DNA of 64,000 bases from Nocardiopsis ganjiahuensis DSM 45031 (GTDB lineage Bacteria; Actinomycetota; Actinomycetes; Streptosporangiales; Streptosporangiaceae). This document shows, in pieces, positions 16,258-25,786 of this stretch. Numbering within the stretch: the first letter of the stretch is position 1; the number at the start of each line of letters is the position of its first letter. The stretch lies in assembly GCF_000341085.1 (NCBI RefSeq), contig NZ_ANBA01000011.1:1-64000 (forward strand). The letters run 5' to 3'. The translations under genes were made by a program, and so were the position numbers. The notes under the pieces are model-generated. The model was not told where the DNA came from. It worked only from the letters and a program-made list of their open reading frames with translations, and searched no databases.

Positions 16258-17196
16258 TCAGCGGTCGGCGAGACGGGGGTCGGTGACCCCGCCCGGGCAG
16301 GCCTTGTCGGCGATGTCCCAGCCGAGCCCCTGCGCTCCGGCCCGGTAGGCGCTCTGCATGAACTCCAGGACCGCCGCCTTCGGGTCCGGCTGCTCGCGCG
16401 CCTCGGCGTACCGCAGCAGAGCCAGGTGCCCGCTGCCGCTGGGCACCCACTCCGCGGCGGCGGGATGGAGCGGCCGGTCGGCCAGACCCTTCGGTTCGGG
16501 GACCGCGTAGGCGTAGAAGCAGGGTTCGGGGACGGTGTCGTCACCGAACCAGAAGCCGAAGCTGGTCACCTCACGGGAGTAGGCCTCGCACTCCACGCCG
16601 CCCGCGTTCTCCGGCGGCTGGACGCGGCGCGGCGAGAACCGGGTGACCGCGATGTCGAACGTGTGCCAGAAGTGGTGCACCGGGCTGGTCTTGCCGGAGT
16701 ACCCGGCCGCGAACTCCTCCAGCACCAGGTTGACCTGGCTCAGGACCTGCCAGTACTTGGTGGCCTTCTCGGGCGCGTACGCGCGTTGCTCCTTGTCGTC
16801 CACGAAGGGCCGGTCGGAATCCGGCAGGTCGAAGGGCTGCGCGTTCGGGATGCTGCCGTCCACCCCCAGGCTGTCCAGAGCCGACTGGAACCGCAGGTAG
16901 AACGAGGAGACGCTGTGCCCCTGGAGCGGGAAGGAAACCGTGTGCCCGTCCAGGTTCGAGGCCACCAGCTGGTGGCGGACGAAGTCGAAGTCCACCGTGA
17001 AGACCGGGTTGCCGTCCACCAGCCCCATCGGGCGGGAGGTGATCCCGCTGCCGGTCAGGTGGAAGGGCACGTGCCACCAGTGGTTGCGGCGGGAGCTGTG
17101 GGCCAGCCGGACCTTGCCGACGATCTGCTCGAAGCGGTGGATGGTCTCTTTGGTGTCTTTCCACTCGTCGAGCGGAAACGCGGGGAACAGCTCCAT
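16258..17196 (-). CDS. DUF5996 family protein
   Basis: A 312-residue soluble protein beginning MELFPAFPLDEWKDTKETIH, with HWWHVPFHLTGSG, VDFDFVRHQLV, and a central segment HFWHTFDIAVTRFSPR. These are conserved blocks of DUF5996, a family common in actinomycetes and proteobacteria with no assigned function. The start at 17196 is backed by AGGAGAACC; the first residues match the family. The gene lies 56 bases downstream of narI on the same strand, so read-through from the nar operon is possible, though a functional link is not implied. No signal peptide. Confidence 0.85.
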   Translation of the reverse strand: MELFPAFPLDEWKDTKETIHRFEQIVGKVRLAHSSRRNHWWHVPFHLTGSGITSRPMGLVDGNPVFTVDFDFVRHQLVASNLDGHTVSFPLQGHSVSSFYLRFQSALDSLGVDGSIPNAQPFDLPDSDRPFVDDKEQRAYAPEKATKYWQVLSQVNLVLEEFAAGYSGKTSPVHHFWHTFDIAVTRFSPRRVQPPENAGGVECEAYSREVTSFGFWFGDDTVPEPCFYAYAVPEPKGLADRPLHPAAAEWVPSGSGHLALLRYAEAREQPDPKAAVLEFMQSAYRAGAQGLGWDIADKACPGGVTDPRLADR

Positions 17197-17252
17197 GGTG
17201 ACGGTTCTCCTCGGTGGGGACTCGAAGCGGTCGGAGGCGGCGCGGGACCGGG

Positions 17253-18023
17253 TCACCAGCCCCGGCGCGTGGCCCGCGCCGACTGCCCGGCGGCGGCCGG
17301 GTGCGAGTCACGCGTGCGGTAGACGACGTAGGGACGGAACAGGTAGCCGACCGGTGCGCTGAAGGCGTGCACGAGCCGGGTGAACGGCAGCAGGGCGAAC
17401 AGGGCCAGGCCCATGAGCGCGTGCAGTTTGTAGGGCGGCTCGGCGGCGGCCATCGCCGCGATGTCGGGCTGCAGGATCCAGATGGACCGGAACCACGGCG
17501 ACACCGTCTCCCGGTAGTCACCGGTGTGCCCGCCCGCGAGTTCCACACCCGCGAAGTAGACGGTCATCCCCAGGCCGGTCACGATCGCCAGCACCAGGAC
17601 CACGTACATGAGCTTGTCGTTGCGGGTGGTGGCGCTGAACACCGGACCGGTGGTGCGCCTGCGCCAGATGAGCAGGGCGATCCCGGCCAGCGTGCACACC
17701 CCCGCCACGATCCCGAACGCCAGCGCCGTCACGTGGTAGAGCGTGTCCGAGACCCCCAGCGCCCGCGTCCACGTGTCCGGGATCAGCAGACCCACCACGT
17801 GGCCGACGATCACCACCAGCAGACCGAAGTGGAAGAGCGGGCTGCCGATCCGCAGCAGCCTCGACTCGTACAGCTCCGAGGAGCGGGTGGTCCAGCCGAA
17901 CCGGTCGTAGCGGTAGCGCCACACCAGGCCGCCCACCACGAGCACCAGCACCACGTAGGGCAGTACGCCCCACAGGACGAGGTCCATCGGACCGGACCCG
18001 CCCGCCTCCGCCTCCGGGTTCAA
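17253..18023 (-). CDS. narI: Respiratory nitrate reductase, gamma (cytochrome b) subunit
   Basis: A 256-residue membrane subunit with five spans that binds two b-hemes, oxidises menaquinol and feeds electrons to NarH. Visible: WRYRYDRFGWTTRSSELYESRLLRIGSPLFHFGLL with a heme-ligand His, VGHVVGLLIP, LYHVTALAF, and the C-terminal LHALMGLALFALLPFTRLVHAFSAPVGYLFRPYVVYR with the second pair of His ligands. I favour the TTG at 18023: AGGAGG precedes it by five bases and it overlaps the narJ stop (TTGA). The ATG at 17987 would give a more usual N-terminus and is the alternative. Confidence 0.92.
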   Translation of the reverse strand: MNPEAEAGGSGPMDLVLWGVLPYVVLVLVVGGLVWRYRYDRFGWTTRSSELYESRLLRIGSPLFHFGLLVVIVGHVVGLLIPDTWTRALGVSDTLYHVTALAFGIVAGVCTLAGIALLIWRRRTTGPVFSATTRNDKLMYVVLVLAIVTGLGMTVYFAGVELAGGHTGDYRETVSPWFRSIWILQPDIAAMAAAEPPYKLHALMGLALFALLPFTRLVHAFSAPVGYLFRPYVVYRTRDSHPAAAGQSARATRRGW

Positions 18024-18853
18024 CTCCGCCTCCTGGTGACGTCGGTCAGCGGAAGCGGGACCCGCGGCCGCGCGCCGTAGGGTTCCATCCCCACGTCCTC
18101 CGCGGGCGGCCCCTCCTGGGCCAGGCGGCGCACGCGCTCCTCGTCCGCGCGCCGGGGCGGCGGAAGGGTGTACCGGACCGCGTCGACGACCCGGGCGTAG
18201 GGCGTTCCGTAGTCGCTCAGGGCCCGGGACAGCAGGTCCAGCCCCGACCGGAAGTTGACCAGGAGCTCCTGCCCGGCCTCGGCGTCGCCCCGGGCCGCGA
18301 ACTCCAGCATGACCGCCAGGTGGTCGGGCAGCTCGCGGGCGGACACCCGCCACCCCGCCTCGGCGTAGACCCGTTTGACCTCGGCCAGCGCGTGGCCGCG
18401 GCGCCGGGTGTCGCCGTCGGTGTAGTACGTCATGTGGAGCGCGCGGCGGCGGCGCAGGTCGAACACGTCCACGTAGTGCTCGGCCAGTTCCAGCTCAGGT
18501 GTGGTGGAGGCGTGCTCGCAGAACTCCAGCAGGTCGGTCCGGGACCGGCTCTTCGGCAGTTCCGCGGCGGCGCGCGCGGCCAGCGGGAGCCGCTCGAAGA
18601 AAACGCCGTCCGGGTAGCCGAGCAGGACCGACGCGGCCTGGTGGGTCACCGCCCTGGCGTGTGCCCTGCGGGCGTTCCGCCCGGCGCCGAGCCAGCCCGC
18701 TCCGCTCCGGCCGTCCGGGTTCCGGTCGTCCTGGCTCGGAACCGCCGGACGCGCACCGGCCGTGTCGGGCAGGTGTGCGCCGTCCGGGTTCGCCGTGCCC
18801 GATTCGAAGGCGCCCTCGTTCGGGCCGCCCCCGATGCCGTTGGTTGTGCTCAT
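18020..18853 (-). CDS. narJ: Nitrate reductase molybdenum cofactor assembly chaperone
   Basis: A 277-residue protein; the NarJ/NarW chaperone core covers about residues 65-215: ASVLLGYPDGVFFERLPLAARA, EFCEHASTTPELELAEHYVDVFDLRRRRALHMTYYTDGDTRRRG and LPDHLAVMLEFAA. The YVDVFDLRRR.ALH.TYY.DGDTR block is the family signature. NarJ binds apo-NarG and permits insertion of the molybdenum cofactor before membrane docking; it is not part of the mature enzyme. An unusual N-terminal 60 residues, Gly/Asn/Asp-rich, are not part of the fold. Ten bases separate it from narH; it overlaps narI. Confidence 0.92.
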   Translation of the reverse strand: MSTTNGIGGGPNEGAFESGTANPDGAHLPDTAGARPAVPSQDDRNPDGRSGAGWLGAGRNARRAHARAVTHQAASVLLGYPDGVFFERLPLAARAAAELPKSRSRTDLLEFCEHASTTPELELAEHYVDVFDLRRRRALHMTYYTDGDTRRRGHALAEVKRVYAEAGWRVSARELPDHLAVMLEFAARGDAEAGQELLVNFRSGLDLLSRALSDYGTPYARVVDAVRYTLPPPRRADEERVRRLAQEGPPAEDVGMEPYGARPRVPLPLTDVTRRRS

Positions 18854-18863
18854 GTTCGACCCC

Positions 18864-20648
18864 CTAGCGCGGTCCGGGACCTGCGCCCCGGTCTCCGCCG
18901 TTGTCGGTACCGCCACCGTCTCGGGGCGGGAAGAGCCCTTCGGGACGTCCGTTTCCGTCCCAGTTCAGAAGGTTGACCCGGCCGTCGGTGCCCGCCCGGC
19001 CGCCCGTGGCTGCGCCGTCACTGGTCTGGCGTTCCCGGAGGGCGTGGAAGGTCTCCACGGAGGCCGCGTCGGGGCGCCCTGAGGCCTCGCCGAAGGGGAC
19101 GTCGCCCATACCGCCCATACCGGGTCCGCCGTCGAAGTCGAGGCTGCACCCGACCTCCTCGATGACCCCGCGGTCGGCCTCGTCCACCCCGAAGGCCGTG
19201 GGCACGACGTAGCGCTCGTCGTACTTGGCCAGGGCCAGCAGCCGGTACATGTCCTCGATCTCGGTGCCGGTCATGCCGACGGCGGTGGCGATGGTCTCGT
19301 CGCGTTCCTGGCCGAGGTTGACCCGGCGCATGTAGGAGCGCATGGCGGCCAGCCGCCGCAGGACCAGGTCCACGGGCGCGGTGTCACCGGCCGTGAAGAG
19401 CTCGGCCAGGTACTCGACCGGGATGCGCAGGGCGTCGATGGCTCCGAAGAGGTTGCCCGCCTCCTCGCCGTCGTGCCCGGTCCTCGTGAGCGTGTCCACC
19501 ACCGGCGACAGCGGCGGGACGTACCAGACCATCGGCATCGTGCGGAACTCCGGATGCAGCGGCAGGGCCACCCGGAAGCGCTTGGCCAGCGCGTAGACCG
19601 GCGACCGGACCGCGGAGTCCACCCAGCGGTCGGGGATGCCGTCCCGGCGGGCGGCCGCCCGCACGCGCGGGTCCGAGGGGTCGAGGAAGACCCCCAGCTG
19701 GGCCTCGTAGAGGTCCTGTTCGTCCTCGACCGACGCCGCCTCGCCGACCCGGTCCGCGTCGTAGAGCACGACCCCCAGGTACCGCAGCCGTCCCACACAG
19801 GTCTCGGAGCAGATGGTGGGCATGCCCACCTCCACCCGCGGGTAGCAGAAGGTGCACTTCTCGGCCTTGCCCGTCTTGTGGTTGAAGTAGATCTTCTTGT
19901 AGGGGCAGGCCGTGACGCACATGCGCCAGCCCCGGCAGCGGTCCTGGTCCACGAGCACGATGCCGTCCTCGACCCGCTTGTAGAGCGCACCGCTCGGACA
20001 GGCGGCCACACAGGTGGGGTTGAGGCAGTGCTCGCAGATGCGCGGCAGGTAGAACATGAAGGTCTCCTCGAAGGAGAGCTTCACCTTGTCCCCGATCCTG
20101 CGCACGATCGGGTCCTGCGCGGCGAGCTCGGGACCGCCGGCCAGGTCGTCGTCCCAGTTCGCGCTCCACTCCACCTTCATCGGCTTGCCCGTGAGCGCCG
20201 AACGCGGGCTGGCCACCGGGAAGTCGTCGCCCAGCGGAGCGTTGGTCAGGGTCTCGTAGTCGTAGGTCCAGGGCTCGTAGTAGTCCTGGATGGAGGGCAT
20301 CACCGGGTTGGCGAAGATGGTCGCGAGCCGTTTGATCCGGCCTCCCGCGCGGGGCACCAGCCTTCCGTCGGGCCGGCGGACCCAGCCGCCCTTCCAGCGC
20401 TCCTGGTCCTGGTAGGCGCGCGGGTACCCCTGGCCCGGCCGGGTCTCGACGTTGTTGAACCACGCGTACTCGACGCCGCTCCGGTTGGTCCACGCCTGTT
20501 TGCAGGTGACCGAGCAGGTGTGACAGCCGATGCACTTGTCGAGGTTCATCACCATGGCGACCTGCGCCATGACCCGGCCGATCGGCCGCTCCTCCGAGCG
20601 CCCCTCCCGGTCCGCCGCTGCCCTCCCGGTCTGGCTCCGCTCCGCCAT
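18864..20648 (-). CDS. narH: Respiratory nitrate reductase, beta (iron-sulfur) subunit
   Basis: A 594-residue electron-transfer subunit carrying four Fe-S clusters. Cysteine groups are CIGCHTCSVTC, CEHCLNPTCVAACP, CRGWRMCVTACP (Trp in place of the second Cys, which marks the [3Fe-4S] centre) and CTFCYPRVEVGMPTICSETC. It passes electrons from NarI hemes to NarG on the cytoplasmic face. The ATG at 20648 overlaps the narG stop by one base (TGATG). The C-terminal 80 residues after EEVGCSLDFDGG are Gly/Asp-rich and longer than in enterobacterial NarH (about 510 residues), probably a disordered tail. Confidence 0.95.
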   Translation of the reverse strand: MAERSQTGRAAADREGRSEERPIGRVMAQVAMVMNLDKCIGCHTCSVTCKQAWTNRSGVEYAWFNNVETRPGQGYPRAYQDQERWKGGWVRRPDGRLVPRAGGRIKRLATIFANPVMPSIQDYYEPWTYDYETLTNAPLGDDFPVASPRSALTGKPMKVEWSANWDDDLAGGPELAAQDPIVRRIGDKVKLSFEETFMFYLPRICEHCLNPTCVAACPSGALYKRVEDGIVLVDQDRCRGWRMCVTACPYKKIYFNHKTGKAEKCTFCYPRVEVGMPTICSETCVGRLRYLGVVLYDADRVGEAASVEDEQDLYEAQLGVFLDPSDPRVRAAARRDGIPDRWVDSAVRSPVYALAKRFRVALPLHPEFRTMPMVWYVPPLSPVVDTLTRTGHDGEEAGNLFGAIDALRIPVEYLAELFTAGDTAPVDLVLRRLAAMRSYMRRVNLGQERDETIATAVGMTGTEIEDMYRLLALAKYDERYVVPTAFGVDEADRGVIEEVGCSLDFDGGPGMGGMGDVPFGEASGRPDAASVETFHALRERQTSDGAATGGRAGTDGRVNLLNWDGNGRPEGLFPPRDGGGTDNGGDRGAGPGPR

Positions 20649-23600
20649 CAGTACCGCACCTCCGTCGTCCGCTTGCGCACGACCGTGACCTCGTCGCGCT
20701 GGTTCCCGGTCGGGCCGAGGTAGTTGAAGGCGTAGGTGAACTGGGCGTATCCGCCGATGAGGTGGGTCGGCTTGACCATCAGGCGGGTGAGCGAGTTGTG
20801 GATGCCGCCCCGCTTGCCGGTGGTCTCCGTCTTGGGCACGTCGATGGTGCGCTCCTGGGCGTGGTGCATGTACACCGTCCCGGTCGGCATCCGGTGCGAG
20901 ACCACCAGGCGGGCGGCGACCACGCCGTTGCGGTTGACCGCCTCGACCCAGTCGTTGTCGGAGGCCCCGATGGCCTCGGCGTCGGCCACGCTCATCCAGA
21001 TCGTGGGGCCGCCCCGGGACAGGGTCTGCATGAGCAGGTTGTCCTGGTACTCGGAGTGGATGGACCACTTGGAGTGCGGGGTCAGGTAGCGCACGACCAC
21101 CTCGCGCTGCCCGGTCGGGCCGATCCGGGGCTCACCGAACAGGCGGCTCATGTCCAGCGGCGGCCGGTAGACCGGAAGGGCCTCACCGAACTCGTGCATC
21201 CAGTCGTGGTCGACGTAGAAGTGCTGGCGGCCGGTGAGCGTGTGCCAGGGCTTTGCGTGCTCGACGTTGATGGTGAAGGGCGAGTAGCGGCGGTCCGAGG
21301 CCTCCTTGCCGGACCACTCCGGGCTGGTGCCCACCGGGGTCGGCCCGTGCTTGGCGTCGTCGAAGACCACGCGGCGCTCGGCCGAGCGGTGGATCAGCTC
21401 GTCCATGTCGGTGCCGGTGCGCTCGGCCAGGCGCTCGAAGCCCTGAGCGGCCAGGCGTCCGTTGCTGGTGCCCGACAGCGCGAGGATCATCTCGCAGGCC
21501 TTGACGTCGGTGTCCAGGGACGGCCGGCCGTCCGCGACCCCGCCGCGCACCGCCCCGTTGCGCCGGCGCAGCCACTCGATCTCCTCGTCCGGGGTGAAGG
21601 ACACCCCCTTGACCGGGAGCCCCTTGCCCTCGGCGAGCGGGCCGAGCGCCGCCAGCTTCTGGGCCACCGCCGAGTAGTTGCGGCGGACGGCGACGATGCC
21701 GGGCATGGTGCTGCCCGGTACCGGGCGCTCCCCCAACGCCTTCCAGTCCGGCGGCACCCCGTGCGGCTGGGCGAGCTCTCCGTCCGTGTCGTGCTGGTGC
21801 GGCACCGCGACCAGGTCGGTGACCTCGCCGAGGTGGTCGGCGGCCAGGCCGCTGAACACCCTCGCCAGGGCGTGGAAGGTGTCGAAGTCGGTACGGGTCT
21901 CCCACGGCGGGTCGATCGCCGGGTTGAAGGCGTGCACGAACGGGTGCATGTCCGTGGTGGACAGGTCGTGCTTCTCGTACCAGGTGGCGGCGGGCAGCAC
22001 GATGTCGGACAACAGGGTGGAGCTGGTCATCCGGAAGTCCATGGAGAGCAGCAGGTCGAGCTTGCCCTCCGGGATCTCCTCCCGCCAGGTCACGTCGCTG
22101 GGCCGGTGTTCCGGGCCGGCGGGCTCCGACCGAAGGTTGGAGTGGGTGCCCAGGAGGTGCTTCAGGAAGTACTCGTTGCCCTTGGCGGAGGACCCGAACA
22201 GGTTGGACCGCCACAGGGTGAGGGTCCGGGGCCAGTTCTGCGGGTCGTCCGGGTCCTCGGCCGCGAAGCGGAGCGTGCCGGCGTGGAGCTGGTCGGCGAC
22301 GTACTCGGCGGGGTCCCGGCCGAGTTCGGCGGCCTCCTTGCCGAGCTGGACCGGGTTGCGGTTGAAGGTCGGGAAGGACGGCATCCAGCCCATGCGGGCC
22401 GACGCCGCCACGAGGTCGGCGGTGTGCCGGCCCCGCACCTTCCCCGGGCCGAGCGGCGACATGAGGGCGTCGGCCCGGTAGGTGTCGTAGCGCCACTGGT
22501 CGGTGTGGGTGTACCAGTAGGCGGTCCCGGCCATGAAGCGCGGCGGGCGCGCCCAGTCCGCCCCCGAGGCGTAGGCGGCCCAGCCCGCGGCCGTGCGGCA
22601 CTTCTCCTGGCCCACGTAGTGCGCCCAGCCGCCGCCGTTGACCCCCTGGCAGCCGGTGAGCAGCAGCAGGGCCAGGAAGGAGCGGTAGGCGTTCTCCCCG
22701 TGGAACCACTGGTTGGTCCCGGCACCCAGGACGATCATGGCCCGGCCGCCGCTGGCGTCGGCGGTGTCGGCGAACTCGCGGGCGATCCGCACCGCGCGGT
22801 CGGCCGGGACGGAGGTCAGCGCCTCCTGCCAGGCCGGGGTGTAGGCGGCGTTCGGGTCGTCGTAGCCGGCGGGCCAGATCCCGGGCAGCCCGGGCCGGGA
22901 CACCCCGTACTGGGCCAGGACCAGGTCGAACACGGTGGTGACCAGGCGTCCGCCGACCCTGCGGACCGGCACGCCCCTGGTGTCGACCTCGGCCGTGCCG
23001 CCGGGGGTGTCGAAGCGGGGCAGCGCGATCTCGGCCGCCTCGGCGCCCTCGGCGTAGAAGGTGAGTTCGGGGACCCGGCCCTCCAGGTCGAGGTTCCACT
23101 TCCCCTTGCCGTCCTCTCCCCAGCGGTGCCCGATGGTGCCGTTCGGGGCGACCGGCGCCTCCTCCCCCTCGGGCCAGAACACGGGCTTCCAGGCGGAGTT
23201 GGCCTCGTCGGTGTTGTCGGGCAGGTCCGCGGCCATGAGGAACTTGCCGGGTACGAGGCGGCCGTCGCGTTTCTCCAGGGCCACCAGGAAGGGGAGGTCG
23301 GTGTAGGAGCGCACGTACTCGGCGAAGCGGGGGGTGGGGCTGTCGACGAAGCGTTCCTTGAGGATCACGTGCCCCATCGCCATCGCCAGGGCCCCGTCGG
23401 TGCCCGGGTGCGGGGCCAGCCACTCGTCAGCGAACTTGGCGGCGTCGTTGTAGTCCGGGGCGACCACCACGACCTTCTGGCCCCGGTACCGGGCCTCGGC
23501 CATCCAGTGCGCGTCCGGGGTGCGGGTCACCGGCACGTTGGAGCCCCACAACACGAGGTAGGCGGCGTCCCACCAGTCACCGGACTCGGGGACGTCGGTC

Positions 23601-24331
23601 TGGTCGCCGAACACCTGCGGGGAGGCCACCGGAAGGTCCGCGTACCAGTCGTAGAACGACAGCATCGAGCCGCCGAGCAGGTTCACGAAGCGGGCACCCA
23701 CACCGTGGGAGACCATCGACATCGCGGGGATCGGCGAGAATCCGGCGATCCGGTCGGGGCCGTACTTGCGGATCGTCAGCACGTGCGCGGCGGCCGCGAT
23801 CTCCAGGGCCTCGTCCCAGGTGGTGCGGACCAGCCCGCCCTTGCCCCGCGCCCGCTGGTAGCGGCGGCGCTTCTCGGGGTCGGTGGTGATCTCCTCCCAC
23901 GCCAGGACCGGATCACCCAGCCGCTCACGCGCCTCCCGGTACATCTCGACGAGCACGCCGCGCGCGTACGGATAGCGCACGCGGGTCGGCGAATAGGTGT
24001 ACCAGGAGAAAGCCGCGCCGCGCGGACAACCGCGCGGTTCGTACTCGGGACGGTCCGGACCGACGGACGGATAATCGGTCGCCTGAGTTTCCCAAGTAAT
24101 GATTCCGTCTTTGACGTAAACATCCCAGGAACAGGAACCCGTGCAGTTCACACCGTGCGTGGAACGGACCACGCGGTCATGGCTCCAACGGTCCCGGTAG
24201 AACACATCTCCCTCGCGACCACCATGCCTGACCTGCGCACGGTCTCCGTCAAGGGGATCCGAACGAGTCAGATAGCTTCCCAGCCGAAGGAGGCTCTCGC
24301 CCGCTCCCCCGTTTTTGCCCTGTCCCGCCAT
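20648..24331 (-). CDS. narG: Respiratory nitrate reductase, alpha (catalytic) subunit
   Basis: A 1227-residue molybdo-bis-MGD enzyme reducing nitrate to nitrite in the cytoplasm, full length for NarG. The N-terminal FS0 [4Fe-4S] motif appears as HGVNCTGSCSWDVYVKDG followed by GCPRGAAFSWY (His plus three Cys), and the Mo-ligand Asp region as WYADLPVASPQVFGDQTDVPES. The C-terminal half has the MGD-binding YLTPHSKWSIHSEYQDN and AVNRNGVVAARLVVSHRMP blocks. No twin-arginine leader is seen, consistent with an inward-facing NarG. I start at the ATG at 24331; its ribosome site (GGGGTG) is modest. First gene of narGHJI. Confidence 0.95.
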   Translation of the reverse strand: MAGQGKNGGAGESLLRLGSYLTRSDPLDGDRAQVRHGGREGDVFYRDRWSHDRVVRSTHGVNCTGSCSWDVYVKDGIITWETQATDYPSVGPDRPEYEPRGCPRGAAFSWYTYSPTRVRYPYARGVLVEMYREARERLGDPVLAWEEITTDPEKRRRYQRARGKGGLVRTTWDEALEIAAAAHVLTIRKYGPDRIAGFSPIPAMSMVSHGVGARFVNLLGGSMLSFYDWYADLPVASPQVFGDQTDVPESGDWWDAAYLVLWGSNVPVTRTPDAHWMAEARYRGQKVVVVAPDYNDAAKFADEWLAPHPGTDGALAMAMGHVILKERFVDSPTPRFAEYVRSYTDLPFLVALEKRDGRLVPGKFLMAADLPDNTDEANSAWKPVFWPEGEEAPVAPNGTIGHRWGEDGKGKWNLDLEGRVPELTFYAEGAEAAEIALPRFDTPGGTAEVDTRGVPVRRVGGRLVTTVFDLVLAQYGVSRPGLPGIWPAGYDDPNAAYTPAWQEALTSVPADRAVRIAREFADTADASGGRAMIVLGAGTNQWFHGENAYRSFLALLLLTGCQGVNGGGWAHYVGQEKCRTAAGWAAYASGADWARPPRFMAGTAYWYTHTDQWRYDTYRADALMSPLGPGKVRGRHTADLVAASARMGWMPSFPTFNRNPVQLGKEAAELGRDPAEYVADQLHAGTLRFAAEDPDDPQNWPRTLTLWRSNLFGSSAKGNEYFLKHLLGTHSNLRSEPAGPEHRPSDVTWREEIPEGKLDLLLSMDFRMTSSTLLSDIVLPAATWYEKHDLSTTDMHPFVHAFNPAIDPPWETRTDFDTFHALARVFSGLAADHLGEVTDLVAVPHQHDTDGELAQPHGVPPDWKALGERPVPGSTMPGIVAVRRNYSAVAQKLAALGPLAEGKGLPVKGVSFTPDEEIEWLRRRNGAVRGGVADGRPSLDTDVKACEMILALSGTSNGRLAAQGFERLAERTGTDMDELIHRSAERRVVFDDAKHGPTPVGTSPEWSGKEASDRRYSPFTINVEHAKPWHTLTGRQHFYVDHDWMHEFGEALPVYRPPLDMSRLFGEPRIGPTGQREVVVRYLTPHSKWSIHSEYQDNLLMQTLSRGGPTIWMSVADAEAIGASDNDWVEAVNRNGVVAARLVVSHRMPTGTVYMHHAQERTIDVPKTETTGKRGGIHNSLTRLMVKPTHLIGGYAQFTYAFNYLGPTGNQRDEVTVVRKRTTEVRY

Positions 24332-24493
24332 CAGGAATACACCCCGTTTGCCCGCCCATTGCCCGCAGCCCTGGAAAGCACACCCAGCCCTGGCCACATT
24401 CCGTTAATAAATATGCCTTCTCCGGCACGGATGTCACGTTTCCCACTCCGCATAGGGCGACAATCTCCGCAGACCGACAGAGAAGGAGCCGTA
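24332..24493. promoter_or_regulatory. Divergent narG/narK promoter region
   Basis: This 162-bp gap carries the promoters of narG (leftward) and narK (rightward). An AT-rich patch, TCCGTTAATAAATATGCC at about 24400-24417, stands out from the surrounding GC and is the likely promoter core. I see no clear two-dyad operator. Confidence 0.45.
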
Positions 24494-25687
24494 ATGCGTG
24501 CGGAACTTGGGGAGCGGGCCACCCGGCCGGGAACCGCGGGCGGCAACCTCGCCCTCGCGACGGCGGCGTTCACGCTGACCTTCTGGGCCTGGAACCTGAT
24601 CGGCCCGCTGTCGCGGAGCTACAGCGAGGACCTGGGCCTGACACCGACCCAGACGTCGGTCCTGGTGGCCTTCCCCGTACTGGTGGGCTCCCTCGGACGC
24701 ATCCCGGTGGGCACCCTCACCGACCGCTACGGCGGCCGGGTGATGTTCACGGCCATCTGCTTCCTCAGCATCGTCCCGACCTTCCTGGTCGGGTTGTCCG
24801 CGTCCTCGTACGGGATGCTGCTGCTCTGGGGCTTCTTCCTCGGGATCGCGGGCACCTCGTTCGCGATCGGCATCCCGTTCGTCAACGCCTGGTATCAGGC
24901 CGACCGGCGCGGGTTCGCCACGGGTGTGTTCGGCGCGGGCATGGGCGGCACCGCGCTGTCGGCCTTCCTCACCCCGCGCCTGGTGGAGGCCATGGGGGTC
25001 TTCACCACACACCTGCTGATGTGCGCGGCGCTGGCCGCGATGGGCGCCGTCATGTGGTCCTTCGCCCGGAACTCGCCCACCTGGAAACCGCGGACCGAAC
25101 CGGCGCTGCCCCGCATGCGCGAGGCCCTGGGACTGAAGGCGACCTGGCAGGCGTCCGCCCTGTACGCGCTGGTCTTCGGCGGCTTCGTGGCCTTCTCCAC
25201 CTACCTGCCGACCCTGTTGACCACCGCCTACGCCTACGCCCAGACCGACGCGGGCATGCGCACCGCCGGGTTCGCGATGGCAGCGGTCGTCGCCCGCCCG
25301 GTCGGCGGCATCCTGTCGGACCGGATCGGTCCGGTGAAGGTCTGCCTGATCTCCTTCTTCGGCACCTGCGCCTTCGCCGTCGTGCTGGCGCTGCACCCGC
25401 CCGCGGAGTTCCCCGCCGGGCTGTCGTTCGTCCTGATCGCCCTGTCCCTGGGCCTGGGCACCGGCGCGGTGTTCGCCCTGGTCGCCAAGCTCGTGGACCC
25501 GTCCCGGGTGGGTACGGTCACCGGCCTGGTGGGCGCCGCGGGCGGTCTCGGCGGTTACTTCCCGCCTCTGCTCATGGGCGTGGTCTACCAGGCCACGGGC
25601 GCCTACACGCTGGGCTTCGTCCTGCTGGCCGTGGTCGCGCTCGTCGTGGCCCTGTACACCTCACGCGCCTTCCGCGACGTCACCTGA
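24494..25687 (+). CDS. narK: Nitrate/nitrite transporter, MFS (NNP family)
   Basis: A 397-residue, 12-span MFS protein. The nitrate-signature regions are visible as AFPVLVGSLGRIPVGTLTDRYGGRV (MFS motif with the substrate Arg), FFLGIAGTSFAIGIPFVNAWY in span 5, and GAAGGLGGYFPPLLMG in span 11. It imports nitrate and/or exports nitrite, supplying NarG, whose gene is divergently transcribed. The ATG at 24494 has AGAAGGAG five bases upstream; longer open frames through the nar genes are antisense shadow. A 17-bp-arm terminator follows. Confidence 0.93.
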   Translation: MRAELGERATRPGTAGGNLALATAAFTLTFWAWNLIGPLSRSYSEDLGLTPTQTSVLVAFPVLVGSLGRIPVGTLTDRYGGRVMFTAICFLSIVPTFLVGLSASSYGMLLLWGFFLGIAGTSFAIGIPFVNAWYQADRRGFATGVFGAGMGGTALSAFLTPRLVEAMGVFTTHLLMCAALAAMGAVMWSFARNSPTWKPRTEPALPRMREALGLKATWQASALYALVFGGFVAFSTYLPTLLTTAYAYAQTDAGMRTAGFAMAAVVARPVGGILSDRIGPVKVCLISFFGTCAFAVVLALHPPAEFPAGLSFVLIALSLGLGTGAVFALVAKLVDPSRVGTVTGLVGAAGGLGGYFPPLLMGVVYQATGAYTLGFVLLAVVALVVALYTSRAFRDVT

Positions 25688-25705
25688 CCCGCTCTCCCGA
25701 CGAGT

Positions 25706-25740
25706 CCGGGCCCTGTCCACAGCCTGTGGACAGGGCCCGG
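25706..25740. terminator. Terminator of narK
   Basis: Arms CCGGGCCCTGTCCACAG (25706-25722) and CTGTGGACAGGGCCCGG (25724-25740) pair perfectly over 17 bp around a single C; the real loop will be larger. It lies 19 bases after the narK stop and may also serve the convergent methyltransferase gene. Confidence 0.75.
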
Positions 25741-25786
25741 CGCCGGGACCAGCTCTCCGGAAAGGCACGGTCACAGGGCGACACGG

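Noticed and set aside
19900-20060. Missing Cys in a NarH iron-sulfur motif (Trp in CRGWRMC)
   Set aside because: This Trp is the normal substitution marking the [3Fe-4S] cluster in NarH, not a defect.
20762-24493. Apparent 1244-residue N-terminal extension of NarK
   Set aside because: It is the antisense of narG; NarK begins at the ATG at 24494 with AGAAGGAG and a normal first span.
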